This document shows, piece after piece, positions 26,138 to 35,021 of a stretch of DNA of 64,000 bases. This stretch comes from DASSQJ01 sp963773655 (lineage in GTDB: Bacteria > Actinomycetota > Actinomycetes > Actinomycetales > Dermatophilaceae), in assembly GCA_963773655.1 (NCBI GenBank), contig CAVZBX010000001.1, positions 1,644,052-1,708,051 of the forward strand, read 5' to 3'. Numbering within the stretch: position 1 is the first letter of the stretch; each line of letters opens with the position of its first letter. A program made the position numbers and the translations under genes. Under the pieces are notes generated by a model. It ran no database searches and had not been told where the DNA came from. It saw only the letters and a program-made list of their open reading frames with translations.

Positions 26138-27805
26138 GCAGCACCTCCCCGGGCGAAGAGCTCCCCGCGGCGCACGAGGTGCGGGCCGAGGACGAGGGCG
26201 TCGACGGGAGCCGAGCCGAACAGCTCGAGCGCGTCCCTCGGGTCGTCCACCATCGGCCGGCCCGCCGTGTTCAGGCTGGTGTTGACGAGCAGGGGCAGGC
26301 CGGTGCGCTGCTCGAAGGCGCGCAGGAGCTCGGCGACGCGGGGAGAGCCACCGGCGTCGACGGTCTGCACCCGGGCGGTGCCGTCGACGTGGACGACCGC
26401 CGGGATCCGGTCGCGCCACTGCGGGCGCACGTCGTGGACGAAGAGCATGTAGGGGCTCGGCAGCGGCCCGCCGGAGAACACCTCGGCGGCCCGGTCCTCG
26501 AGCACCATCGGCGCCACCGGCCGGAACTGCTCGCGACCCTTGACGTCGTTGAGGCGCTCGAGGTTGTGGGCGTGTCCCGGGTGAGCCAGCAGGGAGCGCC
26601 GGCCCAGCGCCCGCGGCCCGAACTCGCTGCGACCGTCGAACCAGGCCACCACGCCGTCGGCGGCGAGGACGTCGGCCACCTCCGCGGCGAGGTCGGGCGG
26701 GGTCGTGAACGGCACCGCGGCGTCGTGCAGCCACCGCGCCAGCTCCTCGTCCGACCACGACCGCCCGAGCGCGGCCGTCTCCATCGGGGCCGCCGGGCCG
26801 GCCTCGTCCGCGTGCACCTGCAGGGCCGCCCCCAGCGCGGTGCCGGCGTCGCCCGCCGCCGGTTGCACCCACACCTCCTCGAAGGGCGACTCGCGCCAGA
26901 GCCGGCGGTTGGCGACGCAGTTCAGGGCGGTGCCTCCGGCCATCGTGAGCACCCGGTCGCCCGTGCGCTCGTGCAGCCACCCGGCGAGGTCGAGCAGCAC
27001 CTCCTCGAGCCGGGCCTGCACCGAGGCCGCGAGGTCGGCGTACTCCTGCGGCCAGTCCGTCTCCCCTCCACGCCGCGGCGGCACCAGCGCCGACCAGTCG
27101 GGCACCGGCGCCTCGAACCCGCCGTCGGGGGTGGCCCGAACGACGGTCGCGCAGCTCCTCGAGGTGGACCGGCCGCCCGTGCGAGGCCAGCGCCATCACC
27201 TTGTACTCGTCGCTGGCCCGGAGGAAGCCCAGGTGCGCGGTGAGCGACTCGTAGAGCAGGCCGAGCGAGTGCGGGAGCGCCTGCGCGGCGAGCACCTCGA
27301 TGTGGCCGTCCTCGTGGTGACCCGCGAGGTGGCTGGACTGCTCACCGCGGCCGTCGAGCACCAGGACGCTGCTCGGACGTCCCGCCGTCGCCACCGGCGC
27401 CGCCATCGCCGCGGACGCGGCGTGGGCGAGGTGGTGGGGCACGAAGCGCACCCGCTCCCGGTCCAGGCCGGGGAGCGCGGTGGCGAGGAAGCCAGGGGCG
27501 GACTGGGCGTACATGAGGCGCACCGGGTCCCACGGGTCGTCCAGCCCCATGTCCTCCGCCGGCTTGGCCAGCGCTGGGTCGAAGGAGTACGCGACCGCGT
27601 CCAGGTCCTCGGGGCGCAGGCCCGCGGTCTCCAGGCACCACCGCATAGCCGCCTCGGGCAGCTCCCACGCCGCGAACGGCACGGGGCGCTTCCCGTGCTT
27701 GCGCCGGGAGAACCGCTCCTCCTCCGCGGCGGCGACGACCTGACCGTCGACCACCAGCGCGGCCGACGGGTCGTGGAACAGCGCGTTGACACCGAGTACT
27801 CGCAT
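26134..27805 (-). CDS. NodU/CmcH-type O-carbamoyltransferase, one frameshift
   Basis: The N-terminal YrdC/Kae1-like domain begins VLGVNALFHDPSAALVVDG and has EEERFSRRKHGKRPVPF and the metal-binding HHLAHAASA. The C-terminal part has LTMAGGTALNCVANRR, FDGRSEFGPRALGRRSLLA and LLVNTSLNTAGRP, all typical of TobZ/CmcH/NodU enzymes that carbamoylate sugars from carbamoyl phosphate and ATP. The two halves are in different frames, with a one-base shift near 27147 (LEELRD to VVRATPDGGFE). Total about 556 residues, normal for the family. Context suggests carbamoylation of the heptose or of another glycan sugar. Confidence 0.87.
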
Positions 27806-27822
27806 GGGGGGCGGTTACCCGG

Positions 27823-27863
27823 GAGAACCGCTTCTCACGCACTTCAGCCGAGAACCGCTTCTC
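27823..27863. repeat. Two copies of a GAGAA-N4-TTCTC inverted repeat
   Basis: GAGAACCGCTTCTC occurs at 27823-27836 and again, identical, at 27850-27863, 27 bases centre to centre. Each copy is an inverted repeat (GAGAA/TTCTC, 4-base spacer). They lie 18-58 bases upstream of the carbamoyltransferase start, the distal copy inside the end of the GT2 coding region. The spacing is near 2.5 helical turns. Could be an operator pair or an RNA structure at the translation start. Confidence 0.5.
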
Positions 27864-28728
27864 CGCCGCCCTCCAGGAGCCGCAGCTGCGCGTCCAGGTC
27901 GGCGGGCACCTGACGGCGCCGGACCAGCGCCGCGGGCACCCGGGGCAGGGCGGCGAGCACCGCACGTGGCGGCGCCTCCACGACCCGCTGCGCCACGACC
28001 CCCCAGGGCCGACGCATGCAGGCCGAGAGGATCTCGTTGCGCCGCAGGAGCAGGCGGCGTCGTGGCCTCGGTCCCGCCGTGTCCGGGTCGTGGTGGGCGA
28101 CGACGGCGGGCACGTACGCCAGCCCCCAGCCGTCGACGGCGAGGTCGATCGCCAGCCGGGTCTCCTCGCCACCGAACCCGACGACGTCGTCGAACCCGCC
28201 CGCCGCGAGGTAGGCCGAGCGCCGGACGACCGACCCGCAGGCGACGAAGCCGAGCACGGACGGTCCCGGGAGGTCGGAGGCCCGCGGCAGCGGCGACTCG
28301 GCCATGGCCGTGCTCACCGGGTCCAGCCGCTCCTCGGGACCGACGAGCACCCGGGCCGCGAGCAGCCCCAGCCGAGGATGGGCCGCGAACAGGTCGACGG
28401 CCAGGTCGAGGGCGCCGGGCGCCCACCACGAGTCGTCGTCGGAGAAGGCCACGACCTCCGCCCGGGCCGCCTCGACGCCGACGTTGCGGGCTCCGGCACC
28501 ACGGTTCGAGGGCAGCTGCACCAGGGTGACATCCGGCCACTGCTCGCGCACCGCACGGGCGGTCCCGTCGCTCGAGCCGTTGTCGACGACGACGACGTCG
28601 ACGGGCCCGCTGGACGCGGCGTCCAGACGCGACAGCGTCTCGAGCAGCCCGCGACGTCGGTCGCGGGTGATCACCACGATGCTCACCCTCGGCTCGGCGG
28701 GGCCACGACTCGATCCGGACGTCTCCAT
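27844..28728 (-). CDS. GT2 family glycosyltransferase
   Basis: A 294-residue protein with the GT2 core: RVSIVVITRDRRRGLLETL, VVVVDNGSSDGTARAV, and VVAFSDDDSWWAPGAL containing the nucleotide/metal-binding Asp cluster. It also has FGGEETRLAIDLA and HHDPD. The ATG at 28728 is chosen because the upstream extension lies in the divergent promoter region. It heads the ten-gene minus-strand operon. It is clearly related to the plus-strand GT2 at 34067 (same ITRDR and DNGSSDGTA-type motifs and similar length), although the two flank the formate dehydrogenase operon in opposite orientation. Donor unknown. Confidence 0.88.
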   Translation of the reverse strand: METSGSSRGPAEPRVSIVVITRDRRRGLLETLSRLDAASSGPVDVVVVDNGSSDGTARAVREQWPDVTLVQLPSNRGAGARNVGVEAARAEVVAFSDDDSWWAPGALDLAVDLFAAHPRLGLLAARVLVGPEERLDPVSTAMAESPLPRASDLPGPSVLGFVACGSVVRRSAYLAAGGFDDVVGFGGEETRLAIDLAVDGWGLAYVPAVVAHHDPDTAGPRPRRRLLLRRNEILSACMRRPWGVVAQRVVEAPPRAVLAALPRVPAALVRRRQVPADLDAQLRLLEGGGEAVLG

Positions 28729-28781
28729 GCCGCGGCAGTGCCCCCGCGTGGCGCCCGCGAAACGTGGGCGACCGGCCGGTG

Positions 28782-28806
28782 GTTTACCGCACCGGTCCCC
28801 GGGTAC
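28782..28806 (+). promoter_or_regulatory. SigB-like promoter of the formate dehydrogenase operon
   Basis: GTTT-N15-GGGTAC, ending 35 bases upstream of the fdhA ATG. It is the best match in the window to the actinobacterial general-stress promoter consensus. Confidence 0.55.
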
Positions 28807-28841
28807 CGGCGGGGCGACAGCGGAGGATGAGGAGACGCACC

Positions 28842-31800
28842 ATGGCGACCCCACTTCAGTGGCCGGTGCTGCGGCAGCTGCGTGGCCCCGACCGGCTCGG
28901 TCGCGGCGAGGCGGTCCGCTCCGAGGACACCGACGGGCTGCGCGCCCGCACCAGCCGCGCCGACCGGGTCGTCGACTCGATCTGCCCCTACTGCGCTGTC
29001 GGCTGCGGCCAGAAGGTCTACGTCGAGGACGGGCGGGTCACCCAGATCGAGGGCGACCCGGCGAGCCCGATCTCCCGGGGCCGGCTCTGCCCCAAGGGCA
29101 GCGCCAGCAAGCAGCTCGTCACCTCGGACCAGCGGGTCACGAAGGTGCGGTACCGACGCCCCCACGGCACGGAGTGGGAGGACCTCGACCTCGACACCGC
29201 GATGGACATGATCGCCGACCGCGTGGTGCGGACCCGCCGCGAGCACTGGGAGTGGGAGGACGAGAACGGCAACCGGGTGCGGCGCACCCGCGGCATCGCC
29301 AGCCTCGGAGGAGCGACCCTCGACAACGAGGAGAACTACCTCATGAAGAAGCTGTACACGGCGATGGGCGCCATCCAGATCGAGAACCAGGCCCGCATTT
29401 GACACTCCTCCACCGTCCCCGGTCTGGGGACGAGCTTCGGCCGGGGAGGGGCCACCACCTTCCAGCAGGACCTGTCGAACGCCGACTGCATCGTCATCGA
29501 GGGCTCGAACATGGCCGAGTGCCACCCGGTCGGCTTCCAGTGGGTGATGGAGGCCAAGCGCAAGGGTGCCACCGTGATCCACGTCGACCCGCGGTTCACC
29601 CGCACTTCGGCGGTCGCCGACCTGCACGTGCCCCTGCGGGCGGGCACCGACATCGCGTTCCTCGGCGCGCTCGTCAACCACGTGCTCGAGAACGAGCTCG
29701 ACTTCCGTGAGTACGTCGTCGCGTACACCAACGCGGCCGCCATCGTCGGGGAGGACTTCCGCGACACCGAGGACCTCGACGGGCTGTTCTCCGGCTACGA
29801 CCCCGAGAAGGGGCAGTACGACCCCTCCTCGTGGCAGTACGAGGGGGCACCGCAGTCACCGGCGGCGGGCCAGCGCGACCCCGACCAGCCCGCCGGCCCG
29901 GACGCCGCCGGCGGCGGGGGCGCCACCCAGGGCGAGGAGCACGAGGCCGGCCGCTCCGAGACCAGCGGCTCCGGAGGGCCGACGGTGTCGGCCAGGCCCC
30001 GGCGCGACGAGAGCCTCCAGCACCCCCGGTGCGTCTACCAGATCCTCAAGCGGCACTTCTCGCGCTACACCCCCGAGATGGTCGAGCAGGTCTGCGGGGT
30101 CTCCCGCGAGCAGTTCCTCCAGGTCGCCCGGGCGCTCACCGAGAACTCGGGTCGCGAGCGGACCAGCGCCTTCTGCTACGCCGTGGGCTGGACCCACCAC
30201 ACGACCGGGGTGCAGATCATCCGGACGGCGTCGATCCTGCAGACCCTGCTCGGCAACATCGGCCGGCCCGGCGGGGGCATCCTCGCCCTCCGCGGCCACG
30301 CCAGCATCCAGGGCTCCACCGACATCCCCACGCTGTTCAACATCCTCCCGGGGTACATCCCGATGCCACATGCTCGGCAGCACGAGACCCTGGCCGACTT
30401 CGTCGCCGAGGACGCCGGCAGCACCGGGTTCTGGGGGAACATGGACGCCTACACCGTGAGCCTGCTCAAGGCCTGGTGGGGCGAGGCGGCGACGGGGGAG
30501 AACGACTTCTGCTTCGACTACCTGCCGCGGCTCACCGGCCACCACGGCACGTACGACACCGTCGTCAACCAGATCGAGGGCACCTGCCCCGGGTACTTCG
30601 TCGTCGGCGAGAACCCTGCGGTCGGCTCCGCCAACGGGAAGATGCAGCGCCTCGGCCTGGCCAACCTCGAGTGGCTCGTCGTGCGGGACATGGCCATGGT
30701 GGAGACGGCGACGTTCTGGAAGGACGGCCCGGAGATCGAGACCGGCGAGATGGCCACCGAGGAGATCGGTACCGAGGTCTTCTTCCTGCCCGCCGCCTCC
30801 CACGTCGAGAAGGACGGCAGCTTCACCAACACCCAGCGGATGCTCCAGTGGCACCACAAGGCGGTGGAGCCACCCGGCGACGCCCGCAGCGACCTGCACT
30901 TCTACCACGACCTCGGCAGGCGGGTCCGCGAGCGGCTCGCGGGGTCCACCGACGAGATGGACCGGCCGCTGCTCGACCTCACCTGGGACTACCCGACGCA
31001 CGGACCGCTCGGCGAGCCGAGCGCGGAGGCGGTTCTGCGCGAGATCAACGGCTGGGACGCCGACGGCAACGACCTCGGGAGCTACACCCAGCTGGCGAGC
31101 GACGGATCGACGTCGTGCGGGTGCTGGATCTACTGCGGCGCCCACGCCGACGGCACCAACCAGCCTGCGCGCCGGAAGCCGCACTGGGAACAGTCGCTCG
31201 TGGCGCCCGAGTGGGGCTGGGTGTGGCCGGCCAACCGGCGGATCCTCTACAACCGCGCCTCGGCCGACCCCGACGGCGCACCGTGGAGCGAGCGCAAGCG
31301 GTACGTGTGGTGGGACGCCGACCAGGGGACGTGGACGGGCGAGGACGTGCCCGACTTCGTCGCCGACCGGCCCCCCGACCACGTGCCCGCCGAGGACGCC
31401 ACCGGCCCGGACGCCCTCGGTGGCCGCGACGCCTTCATCATGCAGAGCGACGGCAAGGCCTGGCTGTACGTGCCCGCCGGGCTCGCCGACGGGCCGATGC
31501 CGACGTTCTACGAGCCTGCCGAGTCCCCGGTGCACAACGCCCTCTACGGCCGCGAGAACAACCCCGCCGTCGAGGAGATCCGCCAGCCGTCGAACCCGCG
31601 CAACCCCTCGTACAGCAGCGTCTACCCGTACGTCTTCACGAGCTACCGGCTCACCGAGCACCACACGGCGGGGGGCATGTCGCGCACGCTGCCCTACCTC
31701 AGCGAGCTCCAGCCGGAGATGTTCTGCGAGGTGTCCCCGCGGCTGGCCGAGGAGCGCGGGCTCGAGCACGGCGGCTGGGCGACGGTCGTCACCTCGCGGT

Positions 31801-32099
31801 CGGCGATCGAGGCCAGGGTCGTGGTCACGGCCCGGATGCGGTCGCTGCGCCTCGGCGACCGGGTGGTGGAGCAGGTCGGGCTGCCCTACCACTGGGGCCG
31901 CAACGGGCTCTCCAGCGGTGACTCGGTGAACGACCTCGTCAACGCCTCCCTCGACCCGAACGTCCACATCCAGGACAAGGTCGGCACCTGCGACATCCGG
32001 CCGGGTCGCCGCCCGAGAGGGCCGGGGCTGGTCGAGCTCGTCCAGGACTACCGCCGGAGGGGTCGCGCCGACCCTGCCGGCCGCGAGGAGGTGCAGTGA
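28842..32099 (+). CDS. fdhA: Formate dehydrogenase catalytic subunit, selenoprotein (UGA at 29400-29402 = Sec187)
   Basis: Reads as 1085 residues if the in-frame TGA at 29400 is decoded as selenocysteine. The N-terminal [4Fe-4S] motif has C48, C51, C55 (ICPYCAVGCG) and C83. The active site reads NQARI-Sec-HSSTVPGL followed by GTSFGRGGATT, aligning with E. coli FdnG around its Sec. Downstream, HPVGFQWVMEAK, the molybdopterin-binding region and the C-terminal YHWGRNGL are all in the same frame. A low-complexity Gly/Glu/Pro linker (about residues 330-390) is inserted between GYDPEKGQYD and LQHPRCVYQ. There is no Tat signal, so the enzyme probably faces the cytoplasm. GGAGGATGAGGAG lies upstream of the ATG. 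It oxidises formate to CO2. An automatic caller will split or truncate this gene at 29402. Confidence 0.94.
29400..29432 (+). promoter_or_regulatory. Bacterial SECIS element in fdhA
   Basis: The UGA is followed, after exactly 11 bases, by a perfect 7-bp stem CGTCCCC/GGGGACG (29414-29420 with 29426-29432) closed by the loop GGTCT. The GGUCU loop and the 11-base spacing match the E. coli fdhF/fdnG SECIS that recruits SelB. A longer lower stem (CCTCC region with GGGGAGG near 29447) may extend it. Confidence 0.9.
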
Positions 32100-33016
32100 T
32101 GCCGGATTCGCTGTCCGGACCGCTCCACGACGTGAGCGGCGACTCCGGGTACGAGGACCATCCCCCGCGGATGGGCTTCTTCACCGACACCTCCGTCTGC
32201 ATCGGTTGCAAGGCGTGCGAGGTGGCGTGCAAGGAGTGGAACGCCATCCCCGAGGACGGCCTCTCGCTGTCGGGCATGTCGTACGACAACACCGTGGCCC
32301 TCGGCGCGGACACCTGGCGGCACGTCGCGTTCGTCGAGCAGCCCTCGGGCCGGGCGACGCGCACCGACCTCGGGATGCCGGGCATGGGGCCCCCCGCCGT
32401 TCCCTCGGGGCCGGGGCAGGCCACCGAGTCCGGGGAGTCCGGCGAGGGCGAGATCCGGTGGCTGATGTCCTCCGACGTGTGCAAGCACTGCACGCACGCG
32501 GCCTGCCTGGACGTGTGCCCGACCGGGTCGCTGTTCCGCACCGAGTTCGGCACCGTCGTGGTCCAGGAGGACATCTGCAACGGGTGCGGCTACTGCGTGC
32601 CCGCCTGCCCGTACGGCGTCATCGACCAGCGCAAGGACGACGGCCGCGTCTTCAAGTGCACCCTGTGCTACGACCGCATCGGGGAGGGCATGACGCCGGC
32701 CTGCGCCCAGGCCTGCCCGACCGAGTCGATCCAGTACGGCGAGCTGTCCGAGCTCCGCGAGCAGGCCGGGTACCGGGTGGCGGAGCTGCTCGAGCAGGGC
32801 GTCGACGGCGCCCGGCTCTACGGCGCCGACCCCGACGACGGGGTCGGCGGTGCCGGCGCCTTCTTCCTCCTCCTCGACGAGCCGGAGGTCTACGGCCTCC
32901 CGCCCGACCCGGTGGTCACCACCCGGGACCTGCCCTCGATGTGGCGTCACGTGGGGGCCGCCGCCGCGGCGCTCGTGGGCGTGGCCGCGGCGTCCTTCCT
33001 CGGGGGGCGTCGATGA
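32099..33016 (+). CDS. fdhB: Formate dehydrogenase iron-sulfur subunit
   Basis: A 305-residue four-cluster ferredoxin subunit of the FdnH/FdoH type. Cysteine clusters are CIGCKACEVACKEW (about residue 33), CKHCTHAACLDVCPTG (about 130), CNGCGYCVPACPYG and CTLCYDRIGEGMTPACAQAC. A C-terminal membrane helix (HVGAAAAALVGVAAASFLGG) anchors it. It carries electrons from FdhA to the membrane subunit. The ATG overlaps the fdhA stop by one base and has GAGGAGG upstream. A GTG one codon earlier is possible. A short Gly/Pro/Ser-rich insert occurs near residues 95-118. Confidence 0.93.
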   Translation: MPDSLSGPLHDVSGDSGYEDHPPRMGFFTDTSVCIGCKACEVACKEWNAIPEDGLSLSGMSYDNTVALGADTWRHVAFVEQPSGRATRTDLGMPGMGPPAVPSGPGQATESGESGEGEIRWLMSSDVCKHCTHAACLDVCPTGSLFRTEFGTVVVQEDICNGCGYCVPACPYGVIDQRKDDGRVFKCTLCYDRIGEGMTPACAQACPTESIQYGELSELREQAGYRVAELLEQGVDGARLYGADPDDGVGGAGAFFLLLDEPEVYGLPPDPVVTTRDLPSMWRHVGAAAAALVGVAAASFLGGRR

Positions 33017-33972
33017 GGGAGCGCACCCTGGTCCCCCGCGCCGAGTTCCGGTCCTACTACGGGCGCCCGGTGCTCAAGGCACCGGTCTGGAAGGTGCCCG
33101 ACGTGCCCGGGTACCTCTTCCTCGGCGGGCTGGCCGGGGCCTCCGCCCTGCTGGCCGAGGGCGCCGCGCTCACCGGGCGACCGGACCTCGAGCGCGTGGC
33201 CCGGGTCGCCGCGAGCGCCGGCGCCGGCCTGGGCACCCTCGCCCTGGTGCACGACCTGGGCCGCCCCGAGCGGTTCCTCCACATGCTGCGCGTGTTCAAG
33301 CCGACCTCCCCCCTGTCGGTGGGGTCGTGGGTGCTGGCGCCGTTCAGCGGGCTGTCGACGGCGGCGGCCGCCTCCACCCTCACCGGACGGCTCCCGGCGC
33401 TCGGGCGTGCGGCCGGAGTGGGCGCGGCGGCGCTCGGACCGGCGCTGACGACCTACACCGCCGCCCTGATCACCAACACCGCCGTACCGGCGTGGCACGA
33501 GGCCCACCGGGAGATGCCGTTCGTGTTCGCCGGCTCCGGCGCGACCGCCGCCGGCGGGCTGGCCCTGCTCTTCACCCCGCCGGACCAGGCAGCACCCGCC
33601 CGGCGGATGCTCGTCGCGGGTGCCGCCATGGAGCTGGCCGCCTCCGAGGCCCTCAAGCGCCGGCTCGGCCCGGTCGCCGAGCCGTACGAGACCGGCGACG
33701 CGGGGCGGCTGATGAGCGCCGCGCGGGTCATGACCGCGCTCGCCGGCGGTGCGGCGCTCGTCGCGGGCGGGCGGTCACGGACGGTGTCGGTGCTCGCGGG
33801 CGCGACCTGCGTGGTGGCCTCGGCCCTGACCCGGTTCGGGATCTTCAAGGCCGGCGTCGCATCGGCGCAGGACCCGCGGTACACCGTCGTCCCGCAGCGC
33901 GAGCGGGCGGACGCCCGAGACCTCCGGGGAGGGGACCGGGCGGGGCAGGTCGAGGCCGACGTCGGCCGGTGA
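33013..33972 (+). CDS. NrfD/PsrC-type membrane subunit of formate dehydrogenase
   Basis: A 319-residue polytopic protein with about eight hydrophobic segments, starting SYYGRPVLKAPVWKVPDVPG, which is characteristic of NrfD-like quinone-reactive anchors. LVHDLGRPERFLHMLRVFKP is the conserved loop. It replaces the cytochrome b (FdnI) of the E. coli enzyme, so electrons would go to menaquinone without a heme b subunit. ATG overlaps the fdhB stop (ATGA). No fdhD, fdhE or sel genes follow in this window. Confidence 0.88.
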   Translation: MRERTLVPRAEFRSYYGRPVLKAPVWKVPDVPGYLFLGGLAGASALLAEGAALTGRPDLERVARVAASAGAGLGTLALVHDLGRPERFLHMLRVFKPTSPLSVGSWVLAPFSGLSTAAAASTLTGRLPALGRAAGVGAAALGPALTTYTAALITNTAVPAWHEAHREMPFVFAGSGATAAGGLALLFTPPDQAAPARRMLVAGAAMELAASEALKRRLGPVAEPYETGDAGRLMSAARVMTALAGGAALVAGGRSRTVSVLAGATCVVASALTRFGIFKAGVASAQDPRYTVVPQRERADARDLRGGDRAGQVEADVGR

Positions 33973-33991
33973 ACGGGTCCCCGGCGGGCGG

Positions 33992-34017
33992 GTGTGGACG
34001 GGCGCCGGCTGGGGTAG
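33992..34017 (+). promoter_or_regulatory. Weak SigB-like promoter candidate before GT2
   Basis: GTGT-N16-GGGTAG, 50 bases upstream of the GT2 start at 34067. A weaker match than those before fdhA and the GAF-ANTAR gene. Confidence 0.3.
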
Positions 34018-34066
34018 TCGCCCATCGAGGTCCTCGACCGGAGGGCCGAGCGGAAGGAGGAGTGCC

Positions 34067-34996
34067 GTGGCCGACGTGCCGGACCGGCGGGAGGACACGA
34101 CGGGGGACCCGCGCCTCAGCGTCGTGATGATCACCCGCGACCGCTGCGCGGAGGCGCACCGCTCGCTGTGCCACCTCGAGCAGCTCCCGGAGCGCCCCCG
34201 CGTCGTCGTCGTCGACAACGGGTCGGGCGACGGGACCGCCGAGATGGTGAAGGAGCACCACCCCGAGGCGACGCTCATCGAGGGGGAAGGAAACCTCGGG
34301 GCCGTGGGGCGCAACGTCGGGGTCGCCGCGGTCACCACTCCCTACGTCGCCTTCTGCGACGACGACACGTGGTACGAGCCGGGAGCCCTGGCCCGGGCCG
34401 CCGACCTCCTCGACGCCCACCCGACCCTGGCCGTCGTGACGGCCACCATCGTCGTGGAGCCCGACGGTGCGGTGGACGCGGTCAGTCTCGAGATGGCCGA
34501 CAACCCGCTCGACCCCCCGCCCGGGATGCCCGGGTACCCGCTCCTCAGCTTCCTCGCCGGCGTCAGCATCGTGCGGCGCTCGGCGTTCGAGGAGGCCGGC
34601 GGCTTCTCCGAGCGGCTCTGGCTCGGTGGCGAGGAGGAGCTGCTCGCCGCCGACCTGGCAGCCGCCGGCTGGCACCTCGCGCACGTGCCGGAGATCGTCG
34701 CCCACCACGCGCCGTCGACGGCACGCGACCCGCACCGGCGGCGACACGACGGCATCCGCAACACCCTCTGGTTCACCTGGCTGCGTCGCCCGGCCGGGCC
34801 CGCCCTGCGCCGCACCGTGGCGCTGGTCCGGCGCCTGCCCCGCGACCGCGTGAGCGCCGCGGCCCTCGTCGCGGCCGTGTCCGGCCTGCCGTGGGTGCTC
34901 CGGGAGCGTCGCGTCGTCCCGCCACCGGTGGAGCAGGGATACCGCCGCCTGGAGCGCCAGCAGCTCGAGGGGGGCACCAGGCGCTACGTCTCCTGA
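34067..34996 (+). CDS. GT2 family glycosyltransferase
   Basis: A 309-residue GT2 protein with RLSVVMITRDRCAEAHRSL, VVVVDNGSGDGTAEMV, YVAFCDDDTWYEPGAL (acidic donor motif), WLGGEEELLAADLA and AHHAPSTARDPHRRR. GTG start at 34067 with a GGAAGGAGGAG Shine-Dalgarno. Paralogue of the minus-strand GT2 at 27844-28728. It follows the fdh operon by about 95 bases, so it may be read through or use its own promoter. Role unknown. Confidence 0.87.
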   Translation: MADVPDRREDTTGDPRLSVVMITRDRCAEAHRSLCHLEQLPERPRVVVVDNGSGDGTAEMVKEHHPEATLIEGEGNLGAVGRNVGVAAVTTPYVAFCDDDTWYEPGALARAADLLDAHPTLAVVTATIVVEPDGAVDAVSLEMADNPLDPPPGMPGYPLLSFLAGVSIVRRSAFEEAGGFSERLWLGGEEELLAADLAAAGWHLAHVPEIVAHHAPSTARDPHRRRHDGIRNTLWFTWLRRPAGPALRRTVALVRRLPRDRVSAAALVAAVSGLPWVLRERRVVPPPVEQGYRRLERQQLEGGTRRYVS

Positions 34997-35021
34997 GCGG
35001 GCGGCGGGTGCGCCGGCCGCG

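Noticed and set aside
24617..27805. A single open frame of 1062 codons on the minus strand
   Set aside because: It joins the carbamoyltransferase N-terminus with the downstream GT2-GmhB gene through non-homologous Arg/Gly-rich sequence. The carbamoyltransferase C-terminal half lies in another frame with its own stop at 26134.
27823..27863. Repeat pair as a possible CRISPR unit
   Set aside because: Only two copies of 14 bases with a 13-base gap; no array and no cas genes.
29511..32099. A separate second gene for the main part of formate dehydrogenase starting at ATG 29511
   Set aside because: It is the in-frame continuation of fdhA beyond the selenocysteine UGA; family sequence between 29403 and 29511 would be lost.
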